From contig DUJH01000010.1 in NCBI GenBank assembly GCA_013329905.1, forward strand, positions 462 to 13,791: a DNA stretch of 13,330 nucleotides, in the 5' to 3' direction. The notes under the pieces are model-generated. The model worked only from the letters and a program-made list of their open reading frames with translations. It did no database searches and was not told the DNA's origin. The number at the start of each line of letters is the position of its first letter. The stretch's first letter is position 1. A program made the translations under genes and the position numbers. The stretch is from Candidatus Thalassarchaeaceae archaeon (GTDB lineage: Archaea; Thermoplasmatota; Poseidoniia; Poseidoniales; Thalassarchaeaceae). Below are positions 6,042-13,330 of the stretch, piece by piece.

Positions 6042-6179
6042 GCTCCGTCCCTTATTTTGCTGAGTATATCGATTTCATGCTCTTAAATTACCTTGAAATG
6101 TTGATTTTTAGGGCTATAGGGGCGTATTCCCTTACTGGTAAAGCGATGTCTAGCCCGAAAATAAATTCGACCTTTTTCG

Positions 6180-6199
6180 AATTGCCGTTTCCAGCAATT
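6180..6199 (-). terminator. Hairpin with GAAA tetraloop ending the ubiD-ubiA-uvrB-dhs transcript
   Basis: In minus-strand RNA AAUUGCUG pairs with CGGCAAUU around a GAAA tetraloop. This gives eight pairs, one of them G-U; in plus-strand RNA that pair would be a C-A mismatch, so the structure belongs to the minus transcript. It begins four bases past the dhs stop codon. A T-rich stretch (AATTTATTTTC) follows about 15 bases further on. Confidence 0.6.
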
Positions 6200-6203
6200 T
6201 TGA

Positions 6204-7217
6204 TTATTCGGCGAAGAGGTCCGCGCCGAGAAGTGGCAACAAAACACTTGCATCTCCTTCCACAACTACATGTGGGGCATCCGGACGAATCTTACCCCAA
6301 GAAATTGCTTCTTTGAGGCGCGCTCCCGAGAGTGAACCATCGTGTTCGGGCGCGGTGGTGATACCAACAGCTGAGTCCAATCCATCACGATACTGATTCC
6401 ACCAGATGACGTGATGCTTTGAGATGCCGCCGCCAACCATCAGAGCATGGCTCTCCTTAGCAGTCCAAGTCAGGTCCGAGAGAATCTGCTCGTCGGCTAG
6501 GAAATCGACCATGAAGTTTGGATTCTTCTGTCGGTGCATGAAGAGCTGAGCACCGATCGAGCCATCGGAAAGTCCTGGGATGACCATCGGAATTCGGTGC
6601 TTGGCAACCCAGTGCAGAAGCGAATTCTCGTCTTCGATGCGGTCGCCCATTGCCCAGCAGAGTTCGACAGAGCCGAATCCCAACCAAGTATTGTCAGGCT
6701 GTGCGGCAGCCCGCTCTTCCTCGATTTCTTCTAACCAAGGCAGCACGATATTTTCGAGAACCTCGCCGTAACATTCGTTTGGTACTATGACATTGCCCAA
6801 GCGGTTGAGTCCCTCTTCACCGAGCGCGATATCGTCGAGGTTGAAGTCTCCATGAAAGTAGTCCTGGAAGGTCCGAGCGATGTCGTGATCGAGCGTTCCG
6901 CAGGTGGTGATGATGACGTTGAACGACTTGCGCTTGACCGCTTCGAGAAAGAATCCCCGCGTCCCCGTTGCACATAGGCAGGCCGGGAAGGACAACCAAT
7001 TCAACACACCCTCCTCGTCGGTTTTCGCCATCGAAGAACCCAGAATGTCACGCGCGTGCGCGAGCTTGGTTGCGGTGAACCCCCCGGCTCGCGCCATCTG
7101 GTCAATGAGTGAGCGTGGGGTGTCAATTGCGGCGAAGTCGTAATCTTCGACTGGCGCCGTAAAGTCGTCACGCGAATAGGCTGTCACGGACCGGTCGGCT
7201 CGCTCTTTCGTATTCAA
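6204..7217 (-). CDS. dhs: Deoxyhypusine synthase (archaeal type)
   Basis: This enzyme uses NAD and a polyamine-derived aminobutyl group to modify one lysine of initiation factor aIF5A, the first step of hypusine formation. In 337 residues I see TTCGTLDHDIAR (104-115), LGNVIVPNECYG (140-151), IPGLSDGSIGAQ (213-224), GGGISKHH (262-269), TTAPEHDGSLSGAR (287-300) and EAISWGKI (303-310). Lys309 corresponds to catalytic Lys329 of the human enzyme, with Trp307, Glu303 and the His pair kept. Two acidic residues that hold spermidine in human DHS (Asp243, Asp316) align with Ala223 and Leu296; as I recall, some archaeal members differ similarly. The start is uncertain: TTG 7217 is the upstream limit before an in-frame stop at 7239-7241, GTG 7187 is an alternative, and neither has a Shine-Dalgarno. 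It lies 44 bases after uvrB, last in the operon. Confidence 0.9.
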   Translation of the reverse strand: MNTKERADRSVTAYSRDDFTAPVEDYDFAAIDTPRSLIDQMARAGGFTATKLAHARDILGSSMAKTDEEGVLNWLSFPACLCATGTRGFFLEAVKRKSFNVIITTCGTLDHDIARTFQDYFHGDFNLDDIALGEEGLNRLGNVIVPNECYGEVLENIVLPWLEEIEEERAAAQPDNTWLGFGSVELCWAMGDRIEDENSLLHWVAKHRIPMVIPGLSDGSIGAQLFMHRQKNPNFMVDFLADEQILSDLTWTAKESHALMVGGGISKHHVIWWNQYRDGLDSAVGITTAPEHDGSLSGARLKEAISWGKIRPDAPHVVVEGDASVLLPLLGADLFAE

Positions 7218-7261
7218 GTCGCCGAAAGGAGAGAGATCTCATTTCGCTCAGTGAAAGTCAA

Positions 7262-9565
7262 TCATTCAGCGGTTTGAATCTGGTAGATGCGATCGCGCAG
7301 CGCTGCTGCGCGCTCGAATTCCAATCGCTCGGCGGCTTGTTTCATCTCTTTCTCTAGTCGTCCGATGAGTTTCACTCGGGCATCCTCGTCTGCAGGAGCA
7401 CCTTCTGCCGTTGCCTCTGGTGCTTCAGCCAGCGCGTCATTAGCCGCAGATACCCAATCGGGCTGACTAACATTGTCGAGCACCGAATCTGTCGAATTCC
7501 ACGATCCCGCACCGAGCCCGAACTTCTTGACAATGCCATCTAATCCCTTGGTTCCGGGCTTGCGCGCTACCAGCCGGCGACCACCGCCTCGACCCTTGCC
7601 GGCTGCGCCAGCTAGCAGATCGTCGACCTCCGCGCCCATCACTGGAAGCGCCTTGTGGATGGTGCGCGGAGTGATTCCATTCGCCGCGTTGAATTCTTCT
7701 TGACGCACCCTCCGCGCGTCGGTTTGCTTAATCGCCGCCTCCATCGAGGCTGAGACCTTATCGGCGTAGAGAATCACTCGCCCATTCTCATTTCGGCTGG
7801 CACGTCCGATTGTCTGCAGCAGCGATCGCTCGTTGCGCAGAAACCCCTCGCGTTCGGCATCGAAGATAGCCACCAGCGACACTTCTGGAATGTCCAAACC
7901 TTCTCTCAGTAGATTGATTCCGACAATGACATCGATGTGTCCAATCCGAAGCGCCTTGATTATCTCGGTACGCTCAATCGTATCAATCTCCGAGTGCAGA
8001 TAATGCGCCTTGACATTCATCTTGAGCAGATATTCCGCGACTTCCTCTGCGAATTTGATGGTCATTACGGTCACAAGAACTCGCTCATTCTGCTCAACAC
8101 AGCGATTGATTTCGCTGAGCAGATCATCGACTTGTCCTTTCGTCGGCCGAATCTCGACCTCTGGATCGAGCAAACCAGTCGGCCGAATCTCCATCCTCAC
8201 GGCTTCGGGGAGTTCTCTGAGAATTTCCTCCATCGCGAATCGTCCGAGTTTCTTGTCTACGTCTGGCTTACCACGACCTCCACCAGCCGGTGCGTGAAGC
8301 AATCCATCGTGCACCGGCCGACCAACGACTTCGGCTAAATGGCGTAATTCCCTCTCACCCGGAGTCGCACTGACATACATCATCTGAGGAATCAATTGCT
8401 GGAATTCTGCAATTTTCAAAGGGCGATTGTCGTGTGCACTCCGTAGTCGGAATCCGTATTCTACAAGGTTGGCCTTACGTGACCAATCGCCCCCAAACAT
8501 TCCACCAACTTGAGGCAAAGTGACGTGGCTCTCATCCATTATGACGAGAAACTTGTCGGCGCCACCATGAAAATTCTCAGCACAAAAACGGTAGAAGTCC
8601 AGCAGGCAGTAAGGGCGCTCACCCTCAGTTCTACCATCGAAGTGCATCGAGTAATTCTCGACACCCTTGCATGACCCAGTCTCACGTAGCATCTCAAGGT
8701 CAAACTTAGTTCGCTGCTCGATGCGATGAGCCTCCAAATCTCGCCCTTCACCAACGAAGAAATCGATTCTCTCATCTAATTCAACTTCGATATCCTCGAG
8801 AGCCTGTAAGAACCGTTCCTCACCAGTCATGTAGAATTTCCTTGGGTGAATCCAAGCTTCCTCAAACTCATCGAGAGGCTCCCAAGAAACCGCCTCACAA
8901 ACGGTAATCTTCTCGATGCCATCCCAGTCGAATTGAATCCGAATCGGATCATCTCGGCTGGGCATCCAAACATCAAGCACTTCCCCACGAAGTCGGACAT
9001 CACCTCGCGTGATATCGCTCGTAGTCCGTCGATATTGCATCTCGACCAACACACGCATGATCTCCTGCGGTTGGCGCGAATCACCCACCTCGAGATGCAA
9101 GTAAGACTCCTGAAATGCCTCGGGAGGGTTGAGACCGTAGATGGCACTGACCGTACCTACAGTGATGACATCCGGACGGGTGACGAGACTTGCTACAGTA
9201 GAGAATCGCTCTTGCTCTATTCGCTCATTCATCTGCAATTCCTTGTCGATGTAGAGATCGCGATTTGGCAGATAGGCCTCTGGCTGGTAATAGTCGTAAT
9301 AACTGACGAAATACTCAACAGCATTCTTTGGAAACAACTCACTCATCTCTTGCCACAACTGCCGTGCAAGAGTCTTATTGTGTGAGAGAATCAATGTCGG
9401 AATACCCAGCCTTTCAATGATATTTGCCATGGCGAAGGTCTTGCCAGAGCCCGTCACTCCCATCAGAACACAGCGTTCCTGATTTGCTTCGATTTGTTCC
9501 ATGAGTGAATTAATCGCTTGCTCTTGGTCTCCGGCAGTGCCGTAATCAGACCGTAGCACGAACAT
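7262..9565 (-). CDS. uvrB: Excinuclease ABC subunit B (UvrB)
   Basis: UvrB is the damage-verifying helicase-like subunit of bacterial-type nucleotide excision repair; it takes damaged DNA from UvrA and recruits UvrC. In 767 residues I see Walker A GVTGSGKT (36-43), the Tyr-rich beta-hairpin YFVSYYDYYQPEAYLP (85-100), Walker B MDESH (343-347), VSATPGE (398-404), motif VI QTIGRASRN (584-592) and a C-terminal UVR motif (about 728-763), all complete. It is about 100 residues longer than usual: an insertion (about 409-455, including PAGGGRGKPDVDKK) sits between the ATPGE region and RPTGLLDP, and a Gly/Ala/Glu-rich linker (about 650-727) precedes the UVR motif. ATG 9565 is preferred over the adjacent ATG 9568 by Shine-Dalgarno spacing. 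It follows ubiA by nine bases; uvrA and uvrC are not in the window. Confidence 0.97.
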   Translation of the reverse strand: MFVLRSDYGTAGDQEQAINSLMEQIEANQERCVLMGVTGSGKTFAMANIIERLGIPTLILSHNKTLARQLWQEMSELFPKNAVEYFVSYYDYYQPEAYLPNRDLYIDKELQMNERIEQERFSTVASLVTRPDVITVGTVSAIYGLNPPEAFQESYLHLEVGDSRQPQEIMRVLVEMQYRRTTSDITRGDVRLRGEVLDVWMPSRDDPIRIQFDWDGIEKITVCEAVSWEPLDEFEEAWIHPRKFYMTGEERFLQALEDIEVELDERIDFFVGEGRDLEAHRIEQRTKFDLEMLRETGSCKGVENYSMHFDGRTEGERPYCLLDFYRFCAENFHGGADKFLVIMDESHVTLPQVGGMFGGDWSRKANLVEYGFRLRSAHDNRPLKIAEFQQLIPQMMYVSATPGERELRHLAEVVGRPVHDGLLHAPAGGGRGKPDVDKKLGRFAMEEILRELPEAVRMEIRPTGLLDPEVEIRPTKGQVDDLLSEINRCVEQNERVLVTVMTIKFAEEVAEYLLKMNVKAHYLHSEIDTIERTEIIKALRIGHIDVIVGINLLREGLDIPEVSLVAIFDAEREGFLRNERSLLQTIGRASRNENGRVILYADKVSASMEAAIKQTDARRVRQEEFNAANGITPRTIHKALPVMGAEVDDLLAGAAGKGRGGGRRLVARKPGTKGLDGIVKKFGLGAGSWNSTDSVLDNVSQPDWVSAANDALAEAPEATAEGAPADEDARVKLIGRLEKEMKQAAERLEFERAAALRDRIYQIQTAE

Positions 9566-9570
9566 CATAG

Positions 9571-9576
9571 CACCTC
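9571..9576 (-). promoter_or_regulatory. uvrB ribosome binding site overlapping the ubiA stop
   Basis: GAGGTG on the minus strand shares bases with the ubiA TGA (9577-9575). It is five bases from the ATG at 9565 but only two from the ATG at 9568, which decides the start and suggests coupled translation. Confidence 0.65.
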
Positions 9577-10501
9577 AATCGAACAAACCATCACTGGATG
9601 GTTCAATCATCATGATAGCTACTAGAAGAACCCACCCAGTAAGCATTGATACACGGAATAGAGTAGTTTGGAAGTCCGCCAATTTCTCGCGAGAGATAAT
9701 GACTGCAATATTCAGTGCGGACATCAGACCTGCAGCGGCAAGAAACCAAATCTCATCCATTGGGTTGGAAATGGCGAAGCAGGCGAACCAGAGTAAAGTG
9801 AGTTGTACAGAAGTCCTAGTTGTAGCGGCCTCACTAAATCGAGAAGGGAAAGAATGGATGCCACTTTCTCGGTCACTCTCGACATCCATTCTTGCGTAAT
9901 TGATGTCAAAGGCAGCAATCCAAAATGTCACTCCTAAAGATATGAAGAATATTGTCGGGTACCAAAGAAGATCGGTGTATCCATCGTGTATTCCTGTGAT
10001 TGCGGCCCACCCATATACGTCTGCTGTAACAGCAACCCATGCTCCCGCTGGTGCAAGTGCGAGACAAAGACCCAACCAAAAGTGGCACAACCATGTGTAA
10101 CGCTTTGTGTAGGGGTAGATGACGAAAACTAGGACAGGGAGCCAAGCCATCATCAGTGCAACTTCGTTAAGTTGCCATGCACCAAATAATAGCATTCCGA
10201 GAAAGATTGCTGAAAGAGCCCAAGCGGTATTCATCGACATCACCCCAGATACTAGATGGCGGTTTTCGGTTCGAGGATTAGCAGCATCAATGTCTCGATC
10301 TATAATTCGATTCAGAGTCATTGCAAGACCGCGAGCTCCAACTGCTGCGATTAGAATCCAAAGAATGTCGATTCCAAACTTCTGTGACGAAAGTTCGTGC
10401 ATGAATTGATTGTGTGCAAGAACATATCCAATCAAGACAAAGGGGAGAGAGAAAAGTGTGTGTTCAACTTTGACGAATGAAAGAATATCTTTGATTCCCA
10501 T
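9575..10501 (-). CDS. ubiA: UbiA-family aromatic prenyltransferase (quinone biosynthesis)
   Basis: This is an integral membrane enzyme that attaches a polyprenyl chain to an aromatic ring. The 308 residues form about eight or nine hydrophobic helices and carry both Asp-rich motifs that bind the Mg-diphosphate: NRIIDRDID (64-72) and DINYARMDVESD (199-210). The N-terminal KVEHTLFSLPFVLIGYVLA matches the UbiA/MqnP branch that prenylates hydroxybenzoate- or naphthoate-type acceptors, more than the archaeal DGGGP-synthase or heme-O branches; this assignment is from memory of motifs. ATG 10501 is supported by AAGGAGGG six bases upstream. Its A is shared with the TGA of ubiD, so translation is probably coupled, and a UbiD partner makes a menaquinone- or ubiquinone-like role likely. 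Confidence 0.88.
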   Translation of the reverse strand: MGIKDILSFVKVEHTLFSLPFVLIGYVLAHNQFMHELSSQKFGIDILWILIAAVGARGLAMTLNRIIDRDIDAANPRTENRHLVSGVMSMNTAWALSAIFLGMLLFGAWQLNEVALMMAWLPVLVFVIYPYTKRYTWLCHFWLGLCLALAPAGAWVAVTADVYGWAAITGIHDGYTDLLWYPTIFFISLGVTFWIAAFDINYARMDVESDRESGIHSFPSRFSEAATTRTSVQLTLLWFACFAISNPMDEIWFLAAAGLMSALNIAVIISREKLADFQTTLFRVSMLTGWVLLVAIMMIEPSSDGLFD

Positions 10502-12375
10502 CAAAGTCCCTCCTTATCCATCCATGCGTCTACTTTAGCCTCAACAATAGGATCGTGAAGCGTCACAGCAGGCCAACGTCTGACTGGAAGTGGCCCTTTG
10601 TTAGACGGTATAGGCGCCGTAGCATCCCAAGCGAGGCGGCTCCGGTCATCATCGAAATGCAGGTCCCGAGCAACATCGAATCTACAGAATAACTGCCACA
10701 ATAATCGCCTCTTCCAATCCTCATCAGATAAGTCCGCATCATCATCAGTGATGAATAACCAGCGTAGGTTTTCGCCTCCATCAAGTGACCAAATCTCATC
10801 ACGTAAGTTTGCTATATGCGCGCGTTGTGCAGCCGCAGTTTCTTCGTTGACATTCTCCATCGAAGCCTCAGGGCGTGGACCTCCCTGGATGTGAGTAGTT
10901 ACTACCATAATCGAAGGACGCAACATTCTGACTGAACTCACTCCATCAACTAGGCTTACTTTTTCAGCAAATGATTCACCAGGTCCAGGAGGTAGTTCAA
11001 ACCCAGAGAGAGGGTCGCTGGCAACAGGGCTTGAGGCATCGATTATCACCTTCGAGTGAACATCCTGCCAAGGCGAAGAGTGGGCTAGAGTATCCGCGAC
11101 TTGGCCGTCGAGAATCTGTATGTCGTGGGAGATGCTGACCTTGGAATCGAGAGCGTCGAGCAGAGCGTCGAGGTCCTTAACCGGATGGTCAGAGTCACAC
11201 GCGACAATCGATTTGAGGAACATCATTTGGCCCGCACCGAGCAGTCCCAATGCGGTCTTGCGGGCCTGTCGCGGGTATCGGTGCTTGCTCGCGACAACAG
11301 CAAGATTGTGGAATCCAGTTTCAAGCGGAAGGAATAGGTCGACGACGTCGCGGTGCTGGAATTTGAGCACGGGCAGAAATGCATCCCCGACTCCTTCGCC
11401 AAGATATCCATCCTCCATCGGCGGCAGTCCGACGATGGTCGCTGGCAGTACCGCGTTGCGTCGGTGGGTAATCGCAGTCACATGAAGAACAGGGAATTCA
11501 TCCTTGAGAGAATAGTATCCAAAGTGGTCCCCGAATGGGCCTTCAGTACGCGTCTCAGAGGGGATTGTGTAACCCTCGATGACGAAGTCGGCCTCCGCAG
11601 GAACGAGTAGGTCATTGGTCAGGCACTTGGTCAATCGCAGGCGCTTACCGCCGAGTAATCCAGCGAATTCGTATTCCGAGAGGTTGTCTGGTAGGGGTGA
11701 AATCGCTGAGAAAATCAACTCGGGAGGACCACCGATACAGATTGCTACCGGCATCCTTCCGTCGCCTGCTCCCGCGGCATGCTCAGCCCCATGTTTGTGG
11801 CTCTGCCAATGCAGTCCAACCTCCTTCGGCCCGAAGATCTGCCCTCGGTACATCCCCATGTTGTGAACTCCCGTTTCTGGGTCCGCTGTGACCACCAATG
11901 GCAGTGTGATGAATGGACCACCGTCCTCGGGCCAAGTGGTAGGGATAGGCAGGCTGGTGAGATCTGGTTCAGCCATTCTGACTTGCTGACAGGCACCTCT
12001 CCTAACTCTCTTCGGAGCCATCGCCATTCCGCGCAGCGCCAGTGGAATTCCCTTCCAAGGCGCGCGCAATATAGCTCCGATATCCGGTTTCATCAATTCG
12101 ACCATACGCTCACCGATCTCACTCGGCTCTTCAACGCCGAGCGCACGATTGGTGCGCTGGCGTGTACCGAAGAGATTCATCGCCAGCGGAAATTCCGAAA
12201 TCGAACCATCGTGGAGCCGTGGCTGCTCGAAGATTACAGACGGTCCGCCGCGCTTCACCAACTTGTCAGCAATGGTCGCGGCCTCAAGATGGCAATCAAT
12301 GGGTTCGGCCACGCGATGAAGCTCTCCCGCACCCTCTAATGCGTCGAGGTAGCGCGAGAGCCTGTGCCATGTCAT
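10501..12375 (-). CDS. ubiD: UbiD-family prenylated-FMN-dependent decarboxylase
   Basis: UbiD enzymes decarboxylate aromatic or unsaturated acids with prenylated FMN and a divalent metal; quinone-pathway members (UbiD, MqnL) remove the ring carboxylate. The 624 residues begin MTWHRLSRYLDALEGAGELHR, typical of the family. They contain HNMGMYRGQIFGPKEVGLHW (171-190), expected to hold cofactor and metal, and ETRTEGPFGDHFGYY (274-288), the conserved acidic segment near the active site. The length exceeds the about 490 residues of E. coli UbiD and fits the long form of about 600. I prefer ATG 12375 by family alignment; TTG 12402 would add nine residues, and neither has a clear Shine-Dalgarno. It is first in the ubiD-ubiA-uvrB-dhs run and divergent from the geranylgeranyl-reductase-family gene. 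No UbiX/flavin prenyltransferase is in the window. Confidence 0.92.
   Translation of the reverse strand: MTWHRLSRYLDALEGAGELHRVAEPIDCHLEAATIADKLVKRGGPSVIFEQPRLHDGSISEFPLAMNLFGTRQRTNRALGVEEPSEIGERMVELMKPDIGAILRAPWKGIPLALRGMAMAPKRVRRGACQQVRMAEPDLTSLPIPTTWPEDGGPFITLPLVVTADPETGVHNMGMYRGQIFGPKEVGLHWQSHKHGAEHAAGAGDGRMPVAICIGGPPELIFSAISPLPDNLSEYEFAGLLGGKRLRLTKCLTNDLLVPAEADFVIEGYTIPSETRTEGPFGDHFGYYSLKDEFPVLHVTAITHRRNAVLPATIVGLPPMEDGYLGEGVGDAFLPVLKFQHRDVVDLFLPLETGFHNLAVVASKHRYPRQARKTALGLLGAGQMMFLKSIVACDSDHPVKDLDALLDALDSKVSISHDIQILDGQVADTLAHSSPWQDVHSKVIIDASSPVASDPLSGFELPPGPGESFAEKVSLVDGVSSVRMLRPSIMVVTTHIQGGPRPEASMENVNEETAAAQRAHIANLRDEIWSLDGGENLRWLFITDDDADLSDEDWKRRLLWQLFCRFDVARDLHFDDDRSRLAWDATAPIPSNKGPLPVRRWPAVTLHDPIVEAKVDAWMDKEGL
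10508..10515 (-). promoter_or_regulatory. Strong ribosome binding site of ubiA inside the ubiD end
   Basis: AAGGAGGG on the minus strand lies six bases before the ATG at 10501, within the last codons of ubiD. It rules out the TTG at 10504 and supports the TGATG stop/start overlap as a coupling device. Confidence 0.75.
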
Positions 12376-12413
12376 GGCCCCGCGTGGCGATTCATCGTTC
12401 AATATGTTCGCAG

Positions 12414-12428
12414 GCTATCATTGATAGC
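12414..12428. promoter_or_regulatory. Perfect palindrome in the divergent ubiD/reductase promoter region
   Basis: GCTATCA-T-TGATAGC is a perfect inverted repeat with 7-base arms and one central base. It ends 27 bases before the GTG at 12456 and lies 39 bases ahead of the ubiD ATG at 12375 (12 bases ahead of the alternative TTG). It therefore occupies core-promoter positions of one or both divergent genes, as expected for an operator shared by a quinone/prenyl module. Confidence 0.45.
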
Positions 12429-12455
12429 GCAGCCGACGGTTTCATGGTCTAATGC

Positions 12456-13330
12456 GTGACGCCCATTACCGTGGCCGCAGACATCACGACGTGTGACGTG
12501 CTGGTTGTAGGAGCCGGACCAGGTGGTGGAAATGCCGCACTGCACAGCGCTCGCAAGGGTCTCGATGTCATGCTGATCGAGGATCACTCGGCTATCGGAA
12601 CACCCGTCCACTGCGGCGAATGCATATCCGATATCGCCTGCGATAATCTCAATCTTGATTTGCCACCGCACGTCATTAGCAAACGTGTCCACGGCATTCG
12701 CGTAATCTTCCCCGACGGCACTGCGAAGAAGCTCTCAGAGGAGGGATATGTCCTCGAAAAGCACCTCTTTGAGCGTTGGATTGCTGAAGAGGCGGTCTCG
12801 GCGGGTGCCCAACTCCACCTTTCGCACAAACTCCGCAGCATGGAGAAGCAGTACGACGACTCTGGTAATTTCACCAGTTGGTTGTGCGATGGCAATGGAG
12901 ACCAATTCCCGATTCAAGCCAAGGTCATAATCGACGCATCCGGCGTAGCAGGAGCCACCTCGCGCATACTCGATCTCAATCCGCGAGGGAAGGTTATCGC
13001 TGGCATGCAATACGAAATGTTGGAGGTTCCAACTGACGATTACCTCGACTTCTACATCTGGCCGGAGTACGCGGAAAAGGGCTACCTCTGGATGATTCCG
13101 AAGTGCGACGGTCGAGCAAATGTTGGCTTAGTTACAGAGGACAAGCCCCGAACCAAGAAAGCTCTCGACGAATTCATCGAAATTACCCACTTCAAAGATC
13201 TCGAACAGGTACCTCCTCCTTGGAAGGATAAGGGCAACCCCGCATTCGGCGGAACCATTCCGATTTCCGGACCTTACGAACTAACTTACGACGACGGACT
13301 CATGTTGGTTGGTGACGCCGCTGGCTTCAC
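12456..13330 (+). CDS. Geranylgeranyl-reductase-family FAD-dependent oxidoreductase (partial)
   Basis: The frame is open from GTG 12456 to the right edge (291 codons and two bases), with no stop, so the C-terminus is missing. It has the FAD Rossmann motif DVLVVGAGPGGGNAA (14-28) with Glu42 at the end of beta-2, the family segment TPVHCGECIS (49-58), the substrate-cavity motif GYLWMIPK (209-216, usual Y-x-W-x-F-P-K) and the second FAD motif GDAAGF (286-291) at the window end. Archaeal members saturate geranylgeranyl chains of membrane lipids; related enzymes saturate quinone side chains. GTG 12471 is an alternative start. No Shine-Dalgarno is present, so it is possibly leaderless. It is divergent from ubiD across about 80 bases holding a perfect palindrome, which suggests shared control with the quinone genes. 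Confidence 0.9.
   Translation, partial: MTPITVAADITTCDVLVVGAGPGGGNAALHSARKGLDVMLIEDHSAIGTPVHCGECISDIACDNLNLDLPPHVISKRVHGIRVIFPDGTAKKLSEEGYVLEKHLFERWIAEEAVSAGAQLHLSHKLRSMEKQYDDSGNFTSWLCDGNGDQFPIQAKVIIDASGVAGATSRILDLNPRGKVIAGMQYEMLEVPTDDYLDFYIWPEYAEKGYLWMIPKCDGRANVGLVTEDKPRTKKALDEFIEITHFKDLEQVPPPWKDKGNPAFGGTIPISGPYELTYDDGLMLVGDAAGF

Noticed and set aside
5879..6316. Plus-strand 145-codon open frame across the H1-like gene and spacer
   Set aside because: It overlaps the H1-like gene, the terminator hairpin and the end of dhs; the minus-strand reading gives recognisable proteins.
8846..9385. Plus-strand 179-codon open frame inside uvrB
   Set aside because: It is antisense to the conserved helicase domain 1 region of uvrB and resembles no family.
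11779..12339. Plus-strand 186-codon open frame inside ubiD
   Set aside because: It is antisense to the conserved N-terminal part of UbiD, with shadow-like composition.
1..13330. CRISPR array, insertion sequence, integrase or prophage
   Set aside because: No regularly spaced repeats, transposase or recombinase motifs, or terminal inverted repeats were seen on either strand.

Overview
The window looks like chromosomal DNA of an archaeon. The evidence is an L7Ae-S28e-L24e ribosomal protein cluster, a deoxyhypusine synthase, an archaeal-type PRPP synthetase, a geranylgeranyl-reductase-family flavoprotein and TATA-like boxes 25-30 bases ahead of genes that lack a Shine-Dalgarno site. A bacterial-type UvrB, the UbiA/UbiD pair and a bacterial-style H1-like small protein point to a mesophilic lineage with many bacterial genes. 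A marine Thermoplasmatota group (Poseidoniales/MGII-like) is my best guess; this is inference and was not tested by phylogeny. I see no insertion sequence, phage gene, CRISPR array or integrase.

Layout. 1-1250 (minus): rpl7ae-rps28e-rpl24e with good Shine-Dalgarno sites, then the start of a truncated Cys/Met-metabolism PLP enzyme. 1350-2279 (minus): prs. 2394-2471 (plus): tRNA-Ile(GAT) with an encoded CCA. 2550-3137 (minus): a protein with two PRC-barrel-like segments. 3138-3457: a 320-base AT-rich divergent spacer with palindromes and a possible structured leader. 3458-5782 (plus): a class III aminotransferase of unknown substrate, then a shortened SDR/epimerase-like protein. 5830-6006 (minus): a 58-residue histone H1-like (Hc1-type) protein. 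6204-12375 (minus): a probable operon read ubiD-ubiA-uvrB-dhs, with a 1-base stop/start overlap, a Shine-Dalgarno site overlapping a stop codon, and a terminal hairpin with a GAAA loop. 12456-13330 (plus): the start of a geranylgeranyl-reductase-family gene, divergent from ubiD across a small spacer holding a perfect 15-base palindrome.

How the genes fit together. UbiD (prenylated-FMN decarboxylase), UbiA (aromatic prenyltransferase) and the divergent prenyl-chain reductase make a plausible respiratory-quinone module: decarboxylate, prenylate, saturate the chain. UvrB (excision repair) and deoxyhypusine synthase (aIF5A modification) appear to share the transcript without an obvious functional link. 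The ribosomal genes, prs and the tRNA are housekeeping genes.

Most worth a second look: the H1-like small protein, the loss of three of four zinc-ligand cysteines in L24e, the palindrome in the ubiD/reductase spacer, the UvrB insertion and long C-terminal linker, and the aminotransferase plus degenerate-SDR pair.
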